A program made the position numbers and the translations under genes. A stretch of DNA of 64,000 bases from Welwitschia mirabilis (Eukaryota; Gnetophyta; Gnetopsida; Welwitschiales): assembly GCA_051453625.1 (NCBI GenBank), contig JBOZIK010000001.1, positions 195,418,882-195,482,881 of the forward strand, in the 5' to 3' direction. Under the pieces are notes generated by a model, which was not told the origin of the DNA, ran no database searches, and was given only the letters and a program-made list of their open reading frames with translations. Numbering within the stretch: the first letter of the stretch is position 1; each line of letters begins with the position of its first letter. Positions 43,021 through 55,620 of the stretch are shown one piece after another.

Positions 43021-44130
43021 GATCCCATCCATCATAAAAAGTTTTAAAGATAATGAGTCTTTTAATCTTAGGATTTCATCAAGTTCTATATGAATTCAGA
43101 AGATAAGTTTCATTTAAGTCTAATAGGGTACCTTATGTTAGCGATGCCACAGCTAATCATGAAGATGATAATGAAATGGATTGCAGTAAAATGGACAAGG
43201 ATTAAAGTGGTTGAAGTAGTGGTACTAGTAAAGAGTATGATCTTATTAAAGTTTAATTCTAAGTAAGATATGAATAATATAATGCATAAAGGATCATAAT
43301 TAGTTGGAGTAAGGAAGTTGGCTTTAGTGAGATGGAAACTAGAAGAAGATTTTGGAAAAAAATTTTAGAAGCTTTTAATGTGGAGGAAGATAAGAGAAGT
43401 TAGATTAGTATTATAGAACCAAGATTTTATAAAATCCCTAGCCAATAAGTTTAAGAAAATTATTAACCTTCACATAGTCATGATTAGTGGTACCAGAATG
43501 ATACTGATTCACTTCTATGTCTAGATTAACCTAGAGATGATAAATTCTTTGAGGAAATTTAAGCTAAACCATTATTTTAGAGTAGATAACGTTAAGGTAA
43601 AATATTGTAACATTCTAGACCCATGTAAGATCTATGGATCTCTAATTCATTTTGAGCATTTCTATCCTAAGATAAGAGAATTGAAATGTGGGAAGAACAG
43701 TAAGAAAGGACATGATTCAATTCTATTCCCCACATTAATGTACTTGATCTATAAGAACTTAGTTTATCTAGCTGAAGAGTGAAGACTCAAATAGAATAGA
43801 TATGATTTCCAAATAGTTAAAAAGAAAGGTAAGATAGAAATGGTAAATAATACTAAAATAGGAACAAGACTAGTGTAAAAATAACTAGATCCTAATGGGA
43901 AAGAGCAAATGAGTTTTTCTAAGCTTAATAGAAGTAATAACTGAAAGGAATTAGTTAAGGTTGAGATCAAATAGGTTATTATGCTTAAGTATCTCAAACT
44001 AAGATGAAGATGAAGAGTAAAAAGAAGAGAGGATTTCAGAGGAGTCAGAAGATAATAACCTATTTGGTGAGATGAATACAAGTAAACCAAAGAGGTTGGG
44101 AAGATTATCAATGTTAAATAAAACTAGAAA
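43020..44130 (+). pseudogene. LINE ORF1 (nucleic-acid-binding, zinc-knuckle) remnant
   Basis: ORF1 proteins of plant L1 elements bind the LINE RNA. The open frame 43537-43782 contains VKYCNILDPCKIYGSLIHFE, matching the DUF4283-associated knuckle. Spacing is exactly C-x2-C-x4-H-x4-C at 43624-43665, but the second and fourth Cys are both Tyr (TGT to TAT), so zinc binding is lost. PKIREL follows as in intact relatives. A charged tail leads to about 44130. The minus-strand frames at 43764-44309 are shadows. Confidence 0.68.
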
Positions 44131-44215
44131 GGAAGTAATAGAGAATATAGTAAAGGGATCTCAAAGGACATTAATGGATATATTAAAGAATAACCCCAAA
44201 AATCAAAAAAATTAA

Positions 44216-45660
44216 ATGAATATCTTAAGCCAAAATAGTCAAGGCATAAACTCAACAACAAAAATAAAATATTAAAAGAGCTAGTTAATAATAAGATAAT
44301 AAAAATCATTTGTCTCTAAGAGATTAAAGTTTAAAGAGGAGTTTTCTAGACAAAATAAAGAAGGAAATGGAAGATGAAATGGATTCCTAGCTACAGAAAC
44401 ATTAAAGGAATTATAATTTTAATAAAGCAATGGATTAAATATAAAATAGTAGAAACCAATAGATGGTTTTAAATATTGTAATTTAAAAATTAGTGGCTAG
44501 TCAATCTCTATGCTTGTCAAACTCTAGTGTATAAGATTAAACTTTTGTNNNNNNNNNNNNNNNNNNNNNNNNNNNNNNNNNNNNNNNNNNNNNNNNNNNN
44601 NNNNNNNNNNNNNNNNNNNNNNNNNNNNNNNNNNNNNNNNNNNNNNNNCAAATAGGTTATTACACTTAAGTATCTCAAACTAAGATGAAGATAAAGAGAA
44701 AAAAAAAGAGAGGAGTTCAGAGGAGTCAGAAGACAATAACCTATTTGGTGAGATAAATACAAGTAAACCAAGGAGGTTGGGAAGACTATAGATGGTAAAT
44801 AAAGCTAGAAAGAAAGTAATAGAGAATATAGTAAAGGGATCTCAAAGAACATTAATGGATATATTAAAGAATAACCCCAAAAAACAAACAAGTTAAATGA
44901 ATATCTTAAGCCAGAATAGTCAAGGCATAAACTCAACAACAAAAATAAAATATTAAAAGAGCTAGTTAATAATAAGATAATAGAAATCATTTATCTCCAA
45001 GAGATTAAAGTTTAAAAAGTAGTTTTTTAGACAAAATAAAGAAGAAACTGGAAGGTGAAATGGATGCCTAGCTACAGAAACATCTAACGAATTATAATTT
45101 TAATAAAGCAAGGAATTAAATATAAAAGAGTAGAAACTAATAGATGATTTTAAATATTATAGTTTAAAAATTAGTGGCTAGTCAATCTATATGCGTGGCA
45201 AACTCTAGGGGATAAGACTAAACTCTAGTAAGCCTTAGAGGTAAAGCTAGAGTATCAAATATGTGTCATAAGAGGACATTTTAACCAAATTAGTTAGAAA
45301 GGGAAAAAGCTGAGGAGAGGTAAGTGAAATGGCTCAGAAGCACAATAGTTATAAAAATGATGACCAGACTAGAAGTGATTGGTTTATCAATTCAGAAAGT
45401 ATAATTTACTCGATTTAATCATAGAATGGAAATAGAAATAATAATATCTATAATAGATAGAGTTTTAATTTCTCAGGAGCTATTAGTAGAATAACAATGA
45501 ACTATGAAAGGAAATAAAAGGTGGTGCTCTAATCATAAGCTAGTATTTCTTATGATAGATAGGCTCCAAAAAAAGGATACATTTTCCTTTTAAAAATTCT
45601 TGACTTCAAGAGAAATAGATAACTAACTTTATTGATAAGTCTTAAAGACTGGACGATTTT
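44216..45660 (+). pseudogene. LINE ORF2 apurinic-type endonuclease
   Basis: Would nick target DNA to prime reverse transcription. It starts MNILSQNSQGINSTTK at 44216 (W-N-x-R-G-x-N block with Trp to Gln), then, after a one-base shift, ILKELVNNKIIKIICL*EIK, the LQET block. The end of the domain reads SIIDRVLISQELL (about 45446-45484) and CSNHKLVF (45525-45548), the IDRxLxS and SDH blocks with catalytic Asp to Asn. 43976-44548 repeats at 44649-45215 across a gap. Confidence 0.75.
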
Positions 45661-47400
45661 TATCTCATTGAAACTTTACAAAAAGTCTAAGGCACCTAAA
45701 AGGATGACTTAAGTAATGGAAGAAAGGTTGGGTTTCTAAAGATAAAGAGAAATAAAAATTAAAAGAAGAGCTAAGAAAGATCTAGCATAGATAATATCTT
45801 TAGAAAACCTTTATAAAGAAGAGTAGAAGAGGTTATAGAAATTGCAAATCATCAAGATGTAAGAGGAGCTCTACTAAAGACAGAGATCCTACACAAAGTA
45901 GCTAAAGGACAAGAATAGAACATAAAGTATTTCTTCAGAGTGGTAAACAATAGAACACAAATGAATAATATAGAATAAGTCACTTGAAGAGGGTAAGTGT
46001 TCAAAAATAAGAGGGTTTCAAGATTGCTTTTGAATCACTTGCAAGAGCTAGGGAATAAATAGAACTCAAAATCCAATTCAATTTTCTAGTAGAGTAACTG
46101 AAGGGGAAGAGAACCCCTAAAGAAGCTAGAAAGGAAGGAAGTATGAAGAATTTTTTACAAGATAAAATCTAATAAGATCCCAATGCTAGATCGATGGATA
46201 ATAGAATTCTTTAAGAAGTGCTAGAAGATGATAGGTAGATCAGTGAAGATGGCATTCAATAAGGTTCTTTGTGTAGGAGCAGTATCATAAGCTAGGAATA
46301 ATCATGATTCCAAAGTCATAAGGCAAAAGATGTGAGTGACTATAAATCCATAGGGATCTATAACATCATTTATAGATTTTTCTTCAAAGTATTCGTAGCA
46401 AGGATTAGGATGACTCTTAAAAAAGTGTGCAAAGGAACTAGACAAGATTTTTACAAAACTGTTCATTTTAAATCAAGTTATCTGTAATCATGAGATATTT
46501 CACTCTATTTAAAAATATAAAAAAATGGTCTATGTTTTAAAATTAGATATTAAAAAAAAATCTTATAATATTCTATCTTAGATATTCCTAAAGCACATCC
46601 TTACCACAAAGGGCTTTTTCGAAAATTTGTGAAGCTAGTGATGAAAATACAAGTCATAGCAAGATTTAGTCTAAAAATCAACTAGACTATTTATGAATTT
46701 TTAGCATAAAGAGGGATTTGAGATAAGGGGAACCCTTGTCTTCATAATTATTTATTATAATTTTACATGTAATGTAGGAGTATTTTACTTAGATAGGGGA
46801 AAAGAATTAAAGATTCATAATATAGTGATAATGTATAATTACTTTGCTAATGATTTAATTATATTTATAGAGGCTAATATGGAATAAATAAGAGCCATAA
46901 AAAAAGAGCTATAAATGTTTAGAAAAGAGTCAGTGTTGGATATAAAATGGCATAAAAGTAAAGCCTCCTTTATTAATACTTGATCAAGCATTCAGTAAGC
47001 AATATAATTAAGAGAAGGCTAGGAATCTAAGTGGGTAATATCAAAATCTCTACTTGGGATATCTATGTTTAATTGAAATAAATTTTACTCTTAGAAAAGA
47101 CTACTCTTAAAGATAGAAAGAAGGTATAGTGGCTAGGATGCCATCTTTTTATTAAGTAAGGAAAAATTCATTTTGGTAAATACCATCGTATTGGTAATAG
47201 CAAGGTATAATGCTTCAATATGAATGTTGTTAAAAAAAAATTAAGGATATTATTAATAAAATAATTAACAACTTCATTTAGAGTGGGGGTAAAGAAACTC
47301 TAAGGGCCCACATGATGGCTTGAAAGAAGATAGAAAAACTAGTGGAATCTAGAGATTAAGGTATTCAAGTAATAAGGGGTAGCACCTTTGTAGCACAAAT
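45660..47400 (+). pseudogene. LINE ORF2 reverse transcriptase
   Basis: About 46170-46290 reads IPMLDRWIIEFFKKC*KMIG, matching the K-x-P-G-P-D-G-x-x-x-E-F-Y-K block. About 46650-46740 reads ARFSLKIN and RGI*DKGNP, matching the RG-x-R-Q-G-D-P block. 46834-46869 reads YNYFANDLIIFI, the FADD active-site box with the first Asp changed to Asn. IKWHKSKASFINT follows. Order and spacing are those of a plant L1 RT. Numerous stops; no ORF remains. Confidence 0.83.
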
Positions 47401-48080
47401 AAAAATTCTAGCAAGGATGAAAGAAAAAGAAAATTAACTTTGAATCAAGATTCTAAAAAGAAAGTATATGAACCAAAAGGAAAGGCAAAGATGATTTTCC
47501 CTTTTAAACAATAATGTGTAAAGGATAGATGGAGCTAGAATCTTTCACAGGCTAGAATATTAGAAGGGGATATCATCTTTTGGTCTTCTCAAATTACATA
47601 TGATAACAAATCAAAGGGAATTAAGGAGAGTATACTAGCAAATATTTACTTAAAAACTCAGCTGAATGGAAAATAAAGGAATACTAGAGAAGGAAAAATT
47701 TATCCCACCTAGAAAGAAAAAACATAAATAAGGCCATTCATATCTTTGAGAACTATATCATAGGAATCCAAGTCATGCTAACTAAAGAAAAAGATATTTG
47801 ATTTATAGATGGCAAACTAAATAGTTCAAATACACTAATAATTAAAAAATCAATTGTAATGATATATTCTATAAGATATAAAGGAAATCAAGCATGGGCA
47901 GATTTGTGATCACGAGATGGCTCATTCTTAAGGAAGGGGCACTACTGCATAGAAGATACATGTATTCACTACGGTGGAGTTGAAAACGTGAAACACCTCT
48001 TCTGGTCACATCCAATAGAATAAGCAATATGGAGTAGGATCAATCAAAAGATAGATTGGAGGCAATTAACTCACATCCTA
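47400..48080 (+). pseudogene. LINE ORF2 C-terminal zf-RVT-like domain
   Basis: The frame at about 47960-48020 reads CIHYGGVENVKHLFWSHPIE, then AIWSRINQKIDW, matching the zf-RVT module (C-x-x-C-G-x-x-E-x-x-x-H-L-F-x-x-C) found at the end of plant LINE ORF2. The second Cys is Tyr and the last Cys is His. The same block appears at 49207-49400 (CIYYGGVENMKHLF) in the duplicate. Confidence 0.75.
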
Positions 48081-51000
48081 GGAAAGCTTATTGACATAAT
48101 TATATGATGTATATAGGTAGTCCATAATTATATAGACTCCAAAATATAAAAACAGACATAGCTAGTATATGAGCCAAAATCAAAAGGATAATTTAAAAGT
48201 TTATGATGCTGTGAAGAATGGGATAACATCCAAAGAACAAGTTAAAGAAGATTGAGAAGTTTAGCAGTAATGAAAAGCTTTGGAGAAGAGTACTGACTAT
48301 TAGTTAGATGCTGAGATGAGACTCTTGCTTCTCAATAAGGTACTTGTAAGTGATAAGCTAGTGATGAAAAGAAGAAACATCCCATCACTCAGTAATTAGT
48401 GGCTAGATAATAGAATTATAAGAAGATGAAGAGAATATTTGGTTATGTTTATTCTTCAATTAAAGAGCATTGCATACCACTAAGGAATTTATTAGAAAAG
48501 CTAAGCTGTTAGAGCCCAAAATTTAGCAATCAAATTTTGGTTAGGTACTTAATCCAAAACAAGAACCACTCCAAGATAAGAAGCATACATTTCAGCTTTT
48601 GACTAGCCCTTAAGTAGGAAAGGCAAGTTATTTTGTCATCCTTCTAGGCAAGAAGACTAAAGAATAATGCAAAGAAGAGGCATTCGAGAGTGGTTAAGAG
48701 ATTAGTGGATTTTATGACGTCAGAAGCCCCATTAGATAGAGCTCTTCCCTAAGGGATTAAGGGTAAAAATCAAATAGGCAAGTGCATAAAAATAAGAGAG
48801 TTATTTAAGACCTTCTTCTTCTCCAGGTAAATAAGATTGGAAGTGTGTAGAGAAGGGGATCAAGGAGAATAGAAGCAAGTAAAAGGACCAAATAAAGGAT
48901 AGTAGAATGTAATAAAGAAGAAGTAGCACCCATCAACTCCAAGAAATAGGGAAAGAGCAAAGAGCTAGAGGAATAATGAAGTGATGCATAATTATCCTCA
49001 GAAGGAGCTAAAGGAAGGGAGTAGCGGCAACAATGAAGAGAAGGTAATAATTATCAATAATGAGAAAAATTAAGTCACTTAAAAGGATAAGAATCAAAGT
49101 TCAGAGNNNNNNNNNNNNNNNNNNNNNNNNNNNNNNNNNNNNNNNNNNNNNNNNNNNNNNNNNNNNNNNNNNNNNNNNNNNNNNNNNNNNNNNNNNNNNN
49201 NNNNNNATAAAGGAAATCAACCATGGGTAGGTTTGTGATCATGAAATGGCTCATGCTTAAGGAAGGGGCACTACTGCATAGAAGATACATGTATTTACTA
49301 CGGTGGAGTTGAAAACATGAAACACCTCTTCTAGTCACATCCAATAGCATAAGTGATATGGAGTAGGATTAATCAAAAGATAGATTAGAGGCAATTAACT
49401 CACATACTAGGAAATCTTATTGACACAATTATATGATGTACATAGGTAGTCCATAATTATATAGTCTTCAAAATATAAAAGTAGACATATCTAGTATATG
49501 AGCCAAAACCAAAAGGATAATTTAAAAATTTTTGGTACTGCAAAGAATGGGATAACACCCAAAGCACAAATTAAAGAAGATTAAGAAGTTTAGCAGTAAT
49601 GAAAAACTTTGAAGAAGAGTACTAACTATTAGTTAGGTGCTAAGATGGCACCCTTACTTCTCAATAAGGTACTTATAAGGGATAAGCTAGTGATGAAAAG
49701 AAGAAGCATCCCATCACTCAGTAATTGGTGGCCTAGGTGATAGGATTGTAAGAAGATGAAGAGCATATTTGGTAATGTTTATTAGTCCTTAATGATGCTA
49801 ATAAGTTCTTCGAGTAAAGAGCATTGCACACCACTAAGGAATTTATTAGGAAAACCAAGCTGTTAGAGCCCAGAATTTAGAAATCAAATTTTGGATAGGT
49901 ACCTAATCCAAAACAAGAACCACTCCAAGCTAAGAGGCCTACATTTTAGCTTTTGAATAACCCTTAAGTAGGAAAAGCAAGTGATTTTTCCATCCTTTTA
50001 AGCAGGGATACTAAAGAATAATGCAAAGAAGAGGAGTTCGAGAGTGGTTGAGAGATTAGTGGATTTTATGACATCAGAAGCCCCATTAGATAGAGATCTT
50101 CCCTAAGGGATCAAGGGTAAAAATCAAAGAGGTAAGTGAATAAAATAAAGAGACCTATTTAAGACCTTCTTCTTCTACAGGGGATAAGATTGAAAGTGTG
50201 TAGAGAAGGGGATCAAGGAGAAGAGAAGCAAGTAAAAGGGTCAAATAAAGGACAGTAGAATGTAATAAAGAATAAGTAGTAACCATCAACCCCAAGAGAC
50301 AGGGAAAGAGCAAAGAGCCAGAGGAATAAGGAGGTAATGCATAATTATCCTCAGAAGGAGCTAAAGGAAGGGAGTAGCAGCAATAATGAGGAGAAGGTAA
50401 TAATTGCCAATAATAAAAAAATTAAGTCACATCAAAGGATAAGGATCAAAGTTCAGAGTCCTCTAAGAAAGGAAAACTAGCAAGAAAAAGAAAGTTGAGG
50501 AGGAGCTTTGGAGCTTATCTTCTAAGGATAGTTATTTGAAAGAAGAAGAGTCTAAAAGATAAGGATGCTATTAATTAGATGGAAAACCATATTATAATGA
50601 GTTAAAAGTAGCCATATCTTGGAAATACCACTATAGGGTATTGAAATTTCTCCTAAATGTTTGCTAGTAAGAAATCATAAAGGTACATAGGTGCATGGTG
50701 CTAAAATGGCACCTAAAAAGAAACAAACATGAATTGAGAAGGCCTTGAAAAGGATGGTTAAAATTAAAGTAGTGAAGGATGTTCTAACAAATAAATAAGG
50801 TTATGCCTTCTACCATTTTATGCATAGGAATAAGCTAATCCAGAGTTTTGGGCATTGGTTATAACTTTTACAGTGGTTCTTGCTTTCTATTTTCAGATTT
50901 TTTCTAGTTGGTTTTCCATGTCTTTTGATGGGTTGATAGGAAAATTCTTCATTTTTCATTCAATAAGTATAGAACCTTTTTATATTATGCTTGTTAAACT

Positions 51001-51088
51001 TTAAAGGTGAATCTTATTGGGTGTTTTCAGAAATAGGAAGGAAAAAGTCCCTGCCTTTAATACTAAATTATTTGAAAGTTCTCTATGG
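48081..51088 (+). other. LINE 3' region, mostly a gap-flanking duplicate
   Basis: 47875-49106 repeats at 49207-50460 around a 100-N gap (about 1.2 kb, the largest such pair). No conserved domain is readable; purine-rich text with many GAAG/AAGG units suggests decayed ORF2 tail and 3' UTR. From 50460 to 51088 the sequence is unique and ends at the right flank of the LINE. The minus-strand frame 49350-49075 is a shadow. Confidence 0.5.
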
Positions 51089-51960
51089 TATTATTTGTTC
51101 AACAATAAATTTATAAGAGTTCATGCTAATAGATGTGTTGAAAACTATGTGATAATTTCATAATACATCAAATAATTTTAAAGACCATTTTTTTTATGCA
51201 TACTAACTATACTCTAAAGAATTCAAATAAGCTCATAGTTTATTGCTTCTCTTGGCCATTTGTTTAAGGATAATAAGAAGTAACTACTTTATGAGTGAGT
51301 TATCATTTTAACTTAAGGTTTTTAAATATCTTATTGTAAAAATAGATGTTTTAATTATGAATGATTGCTTTGGATGATCAAAATAAAATGTTACTTGATC
51401 TCTTAATAATTTAATAATAGTCTAAGCATTACAACCTCTATAACCTTTAGCTTCTGTGCATTTAATCATATAATCCACACCAATTAGAATACAAATATCA
51501 CTAAATGAGGATGGAAATGATTCAATGAAATCTAAACTCTAAACATCAAAAGGTTCAAAAGAATAATAAGTTTAATAGAAATTTTATTTTCTTTACTAAT
51601 AGTACCCATTTGTTGTCATTGATTATAGGATTTATAAAATTCATCTGCATCTCTAGAAGGGTTAGGCCAAAGGATCTAGTACTTTAGACTTATATATGCA
51701 TTCTTCTTTTTATAAAAATGACTAGCACATACATCATTATGATAAAATTCTAAGATATTAACTATTTCATTCTCAAGTATACAATTTTAAAAGACTTAGT
51801 CAACATAATATTTACAAAATACTGGTGGTTTCCAAAAGAATTTATGTCATTAAGATATAATTTTCTTTTGCTCATAATAAGACATGTTTCTAGGAAGTTT
51901 ACTATAGGATTTAAAACTTGAAATATCATCATAGAATATTATCCAAAAATAAATTTTCAT
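51089..51960 (-). pseudogene. Gypsy G3 integrase, main part
   Basis: Resumes Gypsy homology after the LINE: 51110-51300 parallels 13120-13320 of G1. The minus strand of about 51660-51590 reads ADEFYKSYNQ*QQMGTISKE, the HHCC finger with a Cys lost. The catalytic region around 51540-51460 parallels the G1 DFIE block but is more decayed. Target-joining at 51089 uses the copy of the LINE flank. Confidence 0.7.
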
Positions 51961-52540
51961 GTAGAAAAATTTCATTAATTTTAATTAAATTGATAGATAG
52001 GAAGAGGCGAGTTAAATGGTACAATAGGATTTTCGTTTNNNNNNNNNNNNNNNNNNNNNNNNNNNNNNNNNNNNNNNNNNNNNNNNNNNNNNNNNNNNNN
52101 NNNNNNNNNNNNNNNNNNNNNNNNNNNNNNNNNNNNNNTGGTACAATAGGATTTTCCTTTTCTACTCTAGCTTGAAAGGTAATATTAAATTCTTGCATAG
52201 GTAAATCCCAACACATCAGATGAGGTTTAGTTAAGGGCTTATTTAGAATATTTTTTTAAAAGCAACAGGATCAATAAAGGTAATCATAAAACAACCAATA
52301 AGATAGTGGTGAATCTTTTCAAGAGAAAAAAATAATACTAAAATTTCCTTTCTAGTGGTGGAATATCTAAGTTACATATCATGTAAGCTTTTGCTAGTAT
52401 AATAGATGACATAGGATTTATGATCAACAATTTGATCTAAGATTACATGTACTATGAAATCACTTGCATTGATTATCACCTTAAAGGAAAAATGTTAATT
52501 AGGAGATTAAAAAATAGGTGAAAATAATAAAAGTTTCTTA
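51960..52540 (-). pseudogene. Gypsy G3 RNase H
   Basis: Parallel to 13950-14530 of G1. The same block containing the catalytic region (about 52430-52470) is recognisable, along with the RW-like end near 52200. A 100-N gap (52039-52138) has about 23 bp repeated on its sides. Frames on either strand crossing the gap are artefacts. Confidence 0.65.
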
Positions 52541-54860
52541 AGTTTTTGAAATTAAAGTTCATAATTAGGTGTCAAAGAGAAATATGCATCTTTAAAAACT
52601 AATTCACTCAACAGTTTACTAAGATAACTAAAAAGATGAAATTAAATGACAATAATAACTAGTAAATCCTAAGAAAAATCTTATATCTTTTACACAAATA
52701 AGAATAGGTAGACAACAAATGATACTAATATTTTCATGATCCATTTATATTCCTTCCTTATACATAATATGACTAGAATAATACCTCTAATAACCAAGAA
52801 ATAACTTTTTACCTAACTAAGTTAAGATGATAATTAATATAATGATTCAATATGAACTTTAAATAACACGTTATTTAAACAAAAGAGTTACAATAAAGAG
52901 AAAAATTATTCATAAATATTTATAAAAATTCATCTAAGAACTTACAAAAATACTTATCATATACCTTTGAAAAGTTGCAGGAAAATTATATAAACCAAAA
53001 ATCATGCAATGGTAGGTAAAATTTATAAAAAGACAAGTAAAGGTAGTTTTTTCTTTATGTTTTAAAGCTATGGGAAGTTGATTATAATCACTANNNNNNN
53101 NNNNNNNNNNNNNNNNNNNNNNNNNNNNNNNNNNNNNNNNNNNNNNNNNNNNNNNNNNNNNNNNNNNNNGATATTTCTTAGTATAAGTACTAGAAGCATA
53201 AATATTTACACAGATTAGGAAATTAGCATTCTTTTTTTAAATAACTTGCAAAGGAATCATTCATTTACTATCTGCAATAGAGTAAATTATGTTAGATTCC
53301 AAAATTTTCATAACTTATTTTTTAATAATATTTCCAAGCTTTGTATTTAACTTATATTAATGTTGGTAAACAAGTTTTGGGTTCTAAATAGGTATGATAT
53401 GATCACATAAAAGGATGACCCTAATTAAATCATGATAAGACTGAGTAAAGGCTTGAGAGTTTTTAATTAATAAGTTGGTGATTTCTTGTTCTTAAAAAGA
53501 AGTAATATGTATGCTAATGATAACAAGTCTAGTTTGATTACTGGCTAGGAAGATGTACTTTAAATGCTCAGATAGTGGTTTTAAATTATCATTAACAACA
53601 TTATTAATAATAAACATTAAAAGATATGGAAGTTTTAATTTTATTAAAAGAATAATTAAAATCTTCAAAATAAACACATTCAATGGCTGCATCAATTTTA
53701 TTTAAATCTAAGTAAGATTTTATAAGCAATTTATATTATGTATCTAAAGAAAGCATATAATTTAAGATTAAAAATAGTTCATCACTTATAGGTTGAATTT
53801 CAAATAATAGTAAATGTTCATTTAATTTAATTGACTTTTTCTTTCANNNNNNNNNNNNNNNNNNNNNNNNNNNNNNNNNNNNNNNNNNNNNNNNNNNNNN
53901 NNNNNNNNNNNNNNNNNNNNNNNNNNNNNNNNNNNNNNNNNNNNNNAAATATTCAAAATAAACACATTCAATGGCTGTATCAATTTGATTTAAATCTAAG
54001 TAAGATTTTATAAGTAATTTATATTATGTGTCTAAATAAAGCATAGAATTTAAGATTAAAAATAGTTCATCACTTATAGGTTGAATTTCAAATAATGGTA
54101 AATGTTCATTTAATTTAATTGCCTTTTTCTTCAATTCAAAAACACATTCAAGGTAATAAAAATATCACTAAAAATNNNNNNNNNNNNNNNNNNNNNNNNN
54201 NNNNNNNNNNNNNNNNNNNNNNNNNNNNNNNNNNNNNNNNNNNNNNNNNNNNNNNNNNNNNNNNNNNNNNNNNNNTTAGAGTTATAGGAATTTGATTATC
54301 ATCACTATATTCCTTCAAAAAAAATAATGATGATGTACAAAGAGTTTATATTAAGGGTTTTATTAATAAAAGAAACACAAAAGTGATCTTTCTTAGTATA
54401 AGTATTAAGACAATAGAAATATACACATCTTCACCATTTACCATTATTATTTTGGGATAACTTACAAAGGGTGTAAAATAGGATAAATGATGTTATCTTT
54501 TCAAAGTTTTGTAATTTCTTCTTTAATAATGTTCCTATACTTTGCATTTAACCTATGTCGACATTGATGAATAAATTCTGTGTTTGGTTCTAAATAGATA
54601 TGGTGCAAATAAAGGAACAGATGAAGTTCAACTAGGTTATAAAGACTTGAGAGTTTTTGATTAATAAGTTGATGATTTTTAATTCTTGAGAAGGAGTAAT
54701 ATTTGAACTAATGCTAACAGGTTTAATTTGATTACTACCTAAGAAGATGTACTTTAAATAATTAGGTAATGGATTTAAATCATCATTAATAATACTATTA
54801 GTAGTAAACATATTATTAAAAGATCTATTAGCTTTCATTTCATTAAAAGTACAAATCATA
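52541..54860 (-). pseudogene. Gypsy G3 reverse transcriptase and upstream segment, rearranged by gaps
   Basis: 52541-52760 is the RT thumb (parallel to the G1 frame at 14538). The minus strand of 52917-52899 reads FMNNFSLYC, the FMDDFS box with both Asp changed to Asn. 53170-53640 is repeated at 54380-54850, and 53660-53846 at 53947-54127, around N runs 53094-53169, 53847-53946 and 54176-54275. The minus-strand frame 54859-54632 contains LNPLPNYLKYIFLGSNQIKP, the LPxxLKYxFLG block typical of Tat/Athila pol between protease and RT. Confidence 0.76.
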
Positions 54861-55620
54861 TCTTCAAAATAAACATGTTTAGTAGGTGTACCAATTTCAT
54901 TTGAATCTAAGTAAGATTCAACAATAAATTCATATTGTTATCTAAATAAATCATATCATTGAAGATTAAGAATAATTTACCACTCATAAGTTATATTTTA
55001 GGAAGTGTAAATGTTTATTTAATTTTAATTGAATTTTTCATCACAATTTGAAAAGACATTCAAAGTAATAGAAATATTACTCAAAAACATTTTAGTGCAC
55101 TAGAAATATAGTTACTTTTAGCATTAGTAATTTTGGTCAAGGTTAATCAAGAATAATGGGATAACTCATTGCATTCATGTGTGTTTTAAGAATCATAAAG
55201 TTAATAGGATAATTAGCTTTATCTATTTGAATCAGACCATTTTTTAAGATTCTTAATTCTTTACTAAAGTTTAATCAGCCATAGAAAGAATTACATTAGT
55301 GGGGTCAACATGAGTAAATCCTAAAGGTTGGAAAATAAGGTTTTTTCATAAGATTAACTTTAGCTCTTAAATATACAAAGTGTTATTAATGATATGATCT
55401 CTAATAGTAATAGTAATGGTAGAAGATCTAGATTCATCATATTTCATTGATATTTTAGATTTCAAAAAGTGTGTAGTATAAGCAGTAAGATTAACTATTT
55501 CTTTAGATAGTTAAATCATTTTTTCAAGGTGTATAAGCCCTTAAGAATTTGAAATAAGAAGGCATTTTCTTAAGTACCTTAATAAGAAAAGGATTAATGT
55601 TAACATCATTAATAATTTTA
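54860..55620 (-). pseudogene. Gypsy G3 aspartic protease region
   Basis: Parallel to 20048-21200 of G2, including the block around 55290-55420 that corresponds to the DLGAxxNLMP active-site region. Stops interrupt every frame. Here the region is present once, supporting the view that the G2 repeat is an assembly effect. Confidence 0.65.

Larger units (their letters stand above)
42341..51088 (+). mobile_element. L1-type LINE inserted in the Gypsy integrase
   Basis: Non-LTR element, plus strand: ORF1 with a CCHC-like knuckle (43624-43665), ORF2 endonuclease (from 44216), RT (about 46100-47000) and a zf-RVT-type finger (about 47900-48060). The flanks ATTATTTACTAAAAG (42326-42340) and ATTATTTGTTCAACA (51090-51104) share 10 of 15 bases, consistent with a diverged target-site duplication. 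Joining the outer sides restores Gypsy integrase sequence. Three gap-flanking duplications (42.3-43.0, 44.0-45.2, 47.9-50.5 kb) mean true length is nearer 6.5 kb. No clear poly-A tail. Confidence 0.76.

Noticed and set aside
43764-44309. Leu/Ser-rich minus-strand frames that look like membrane proteins
   Set aside because: They are antisense to the Lys/Glu-rich LINE ORF1/ORF2 boundary; antisense of such text is always Leu/Ser/Phe-rich. The repeat at 44517-44990 is the gap duplicate.
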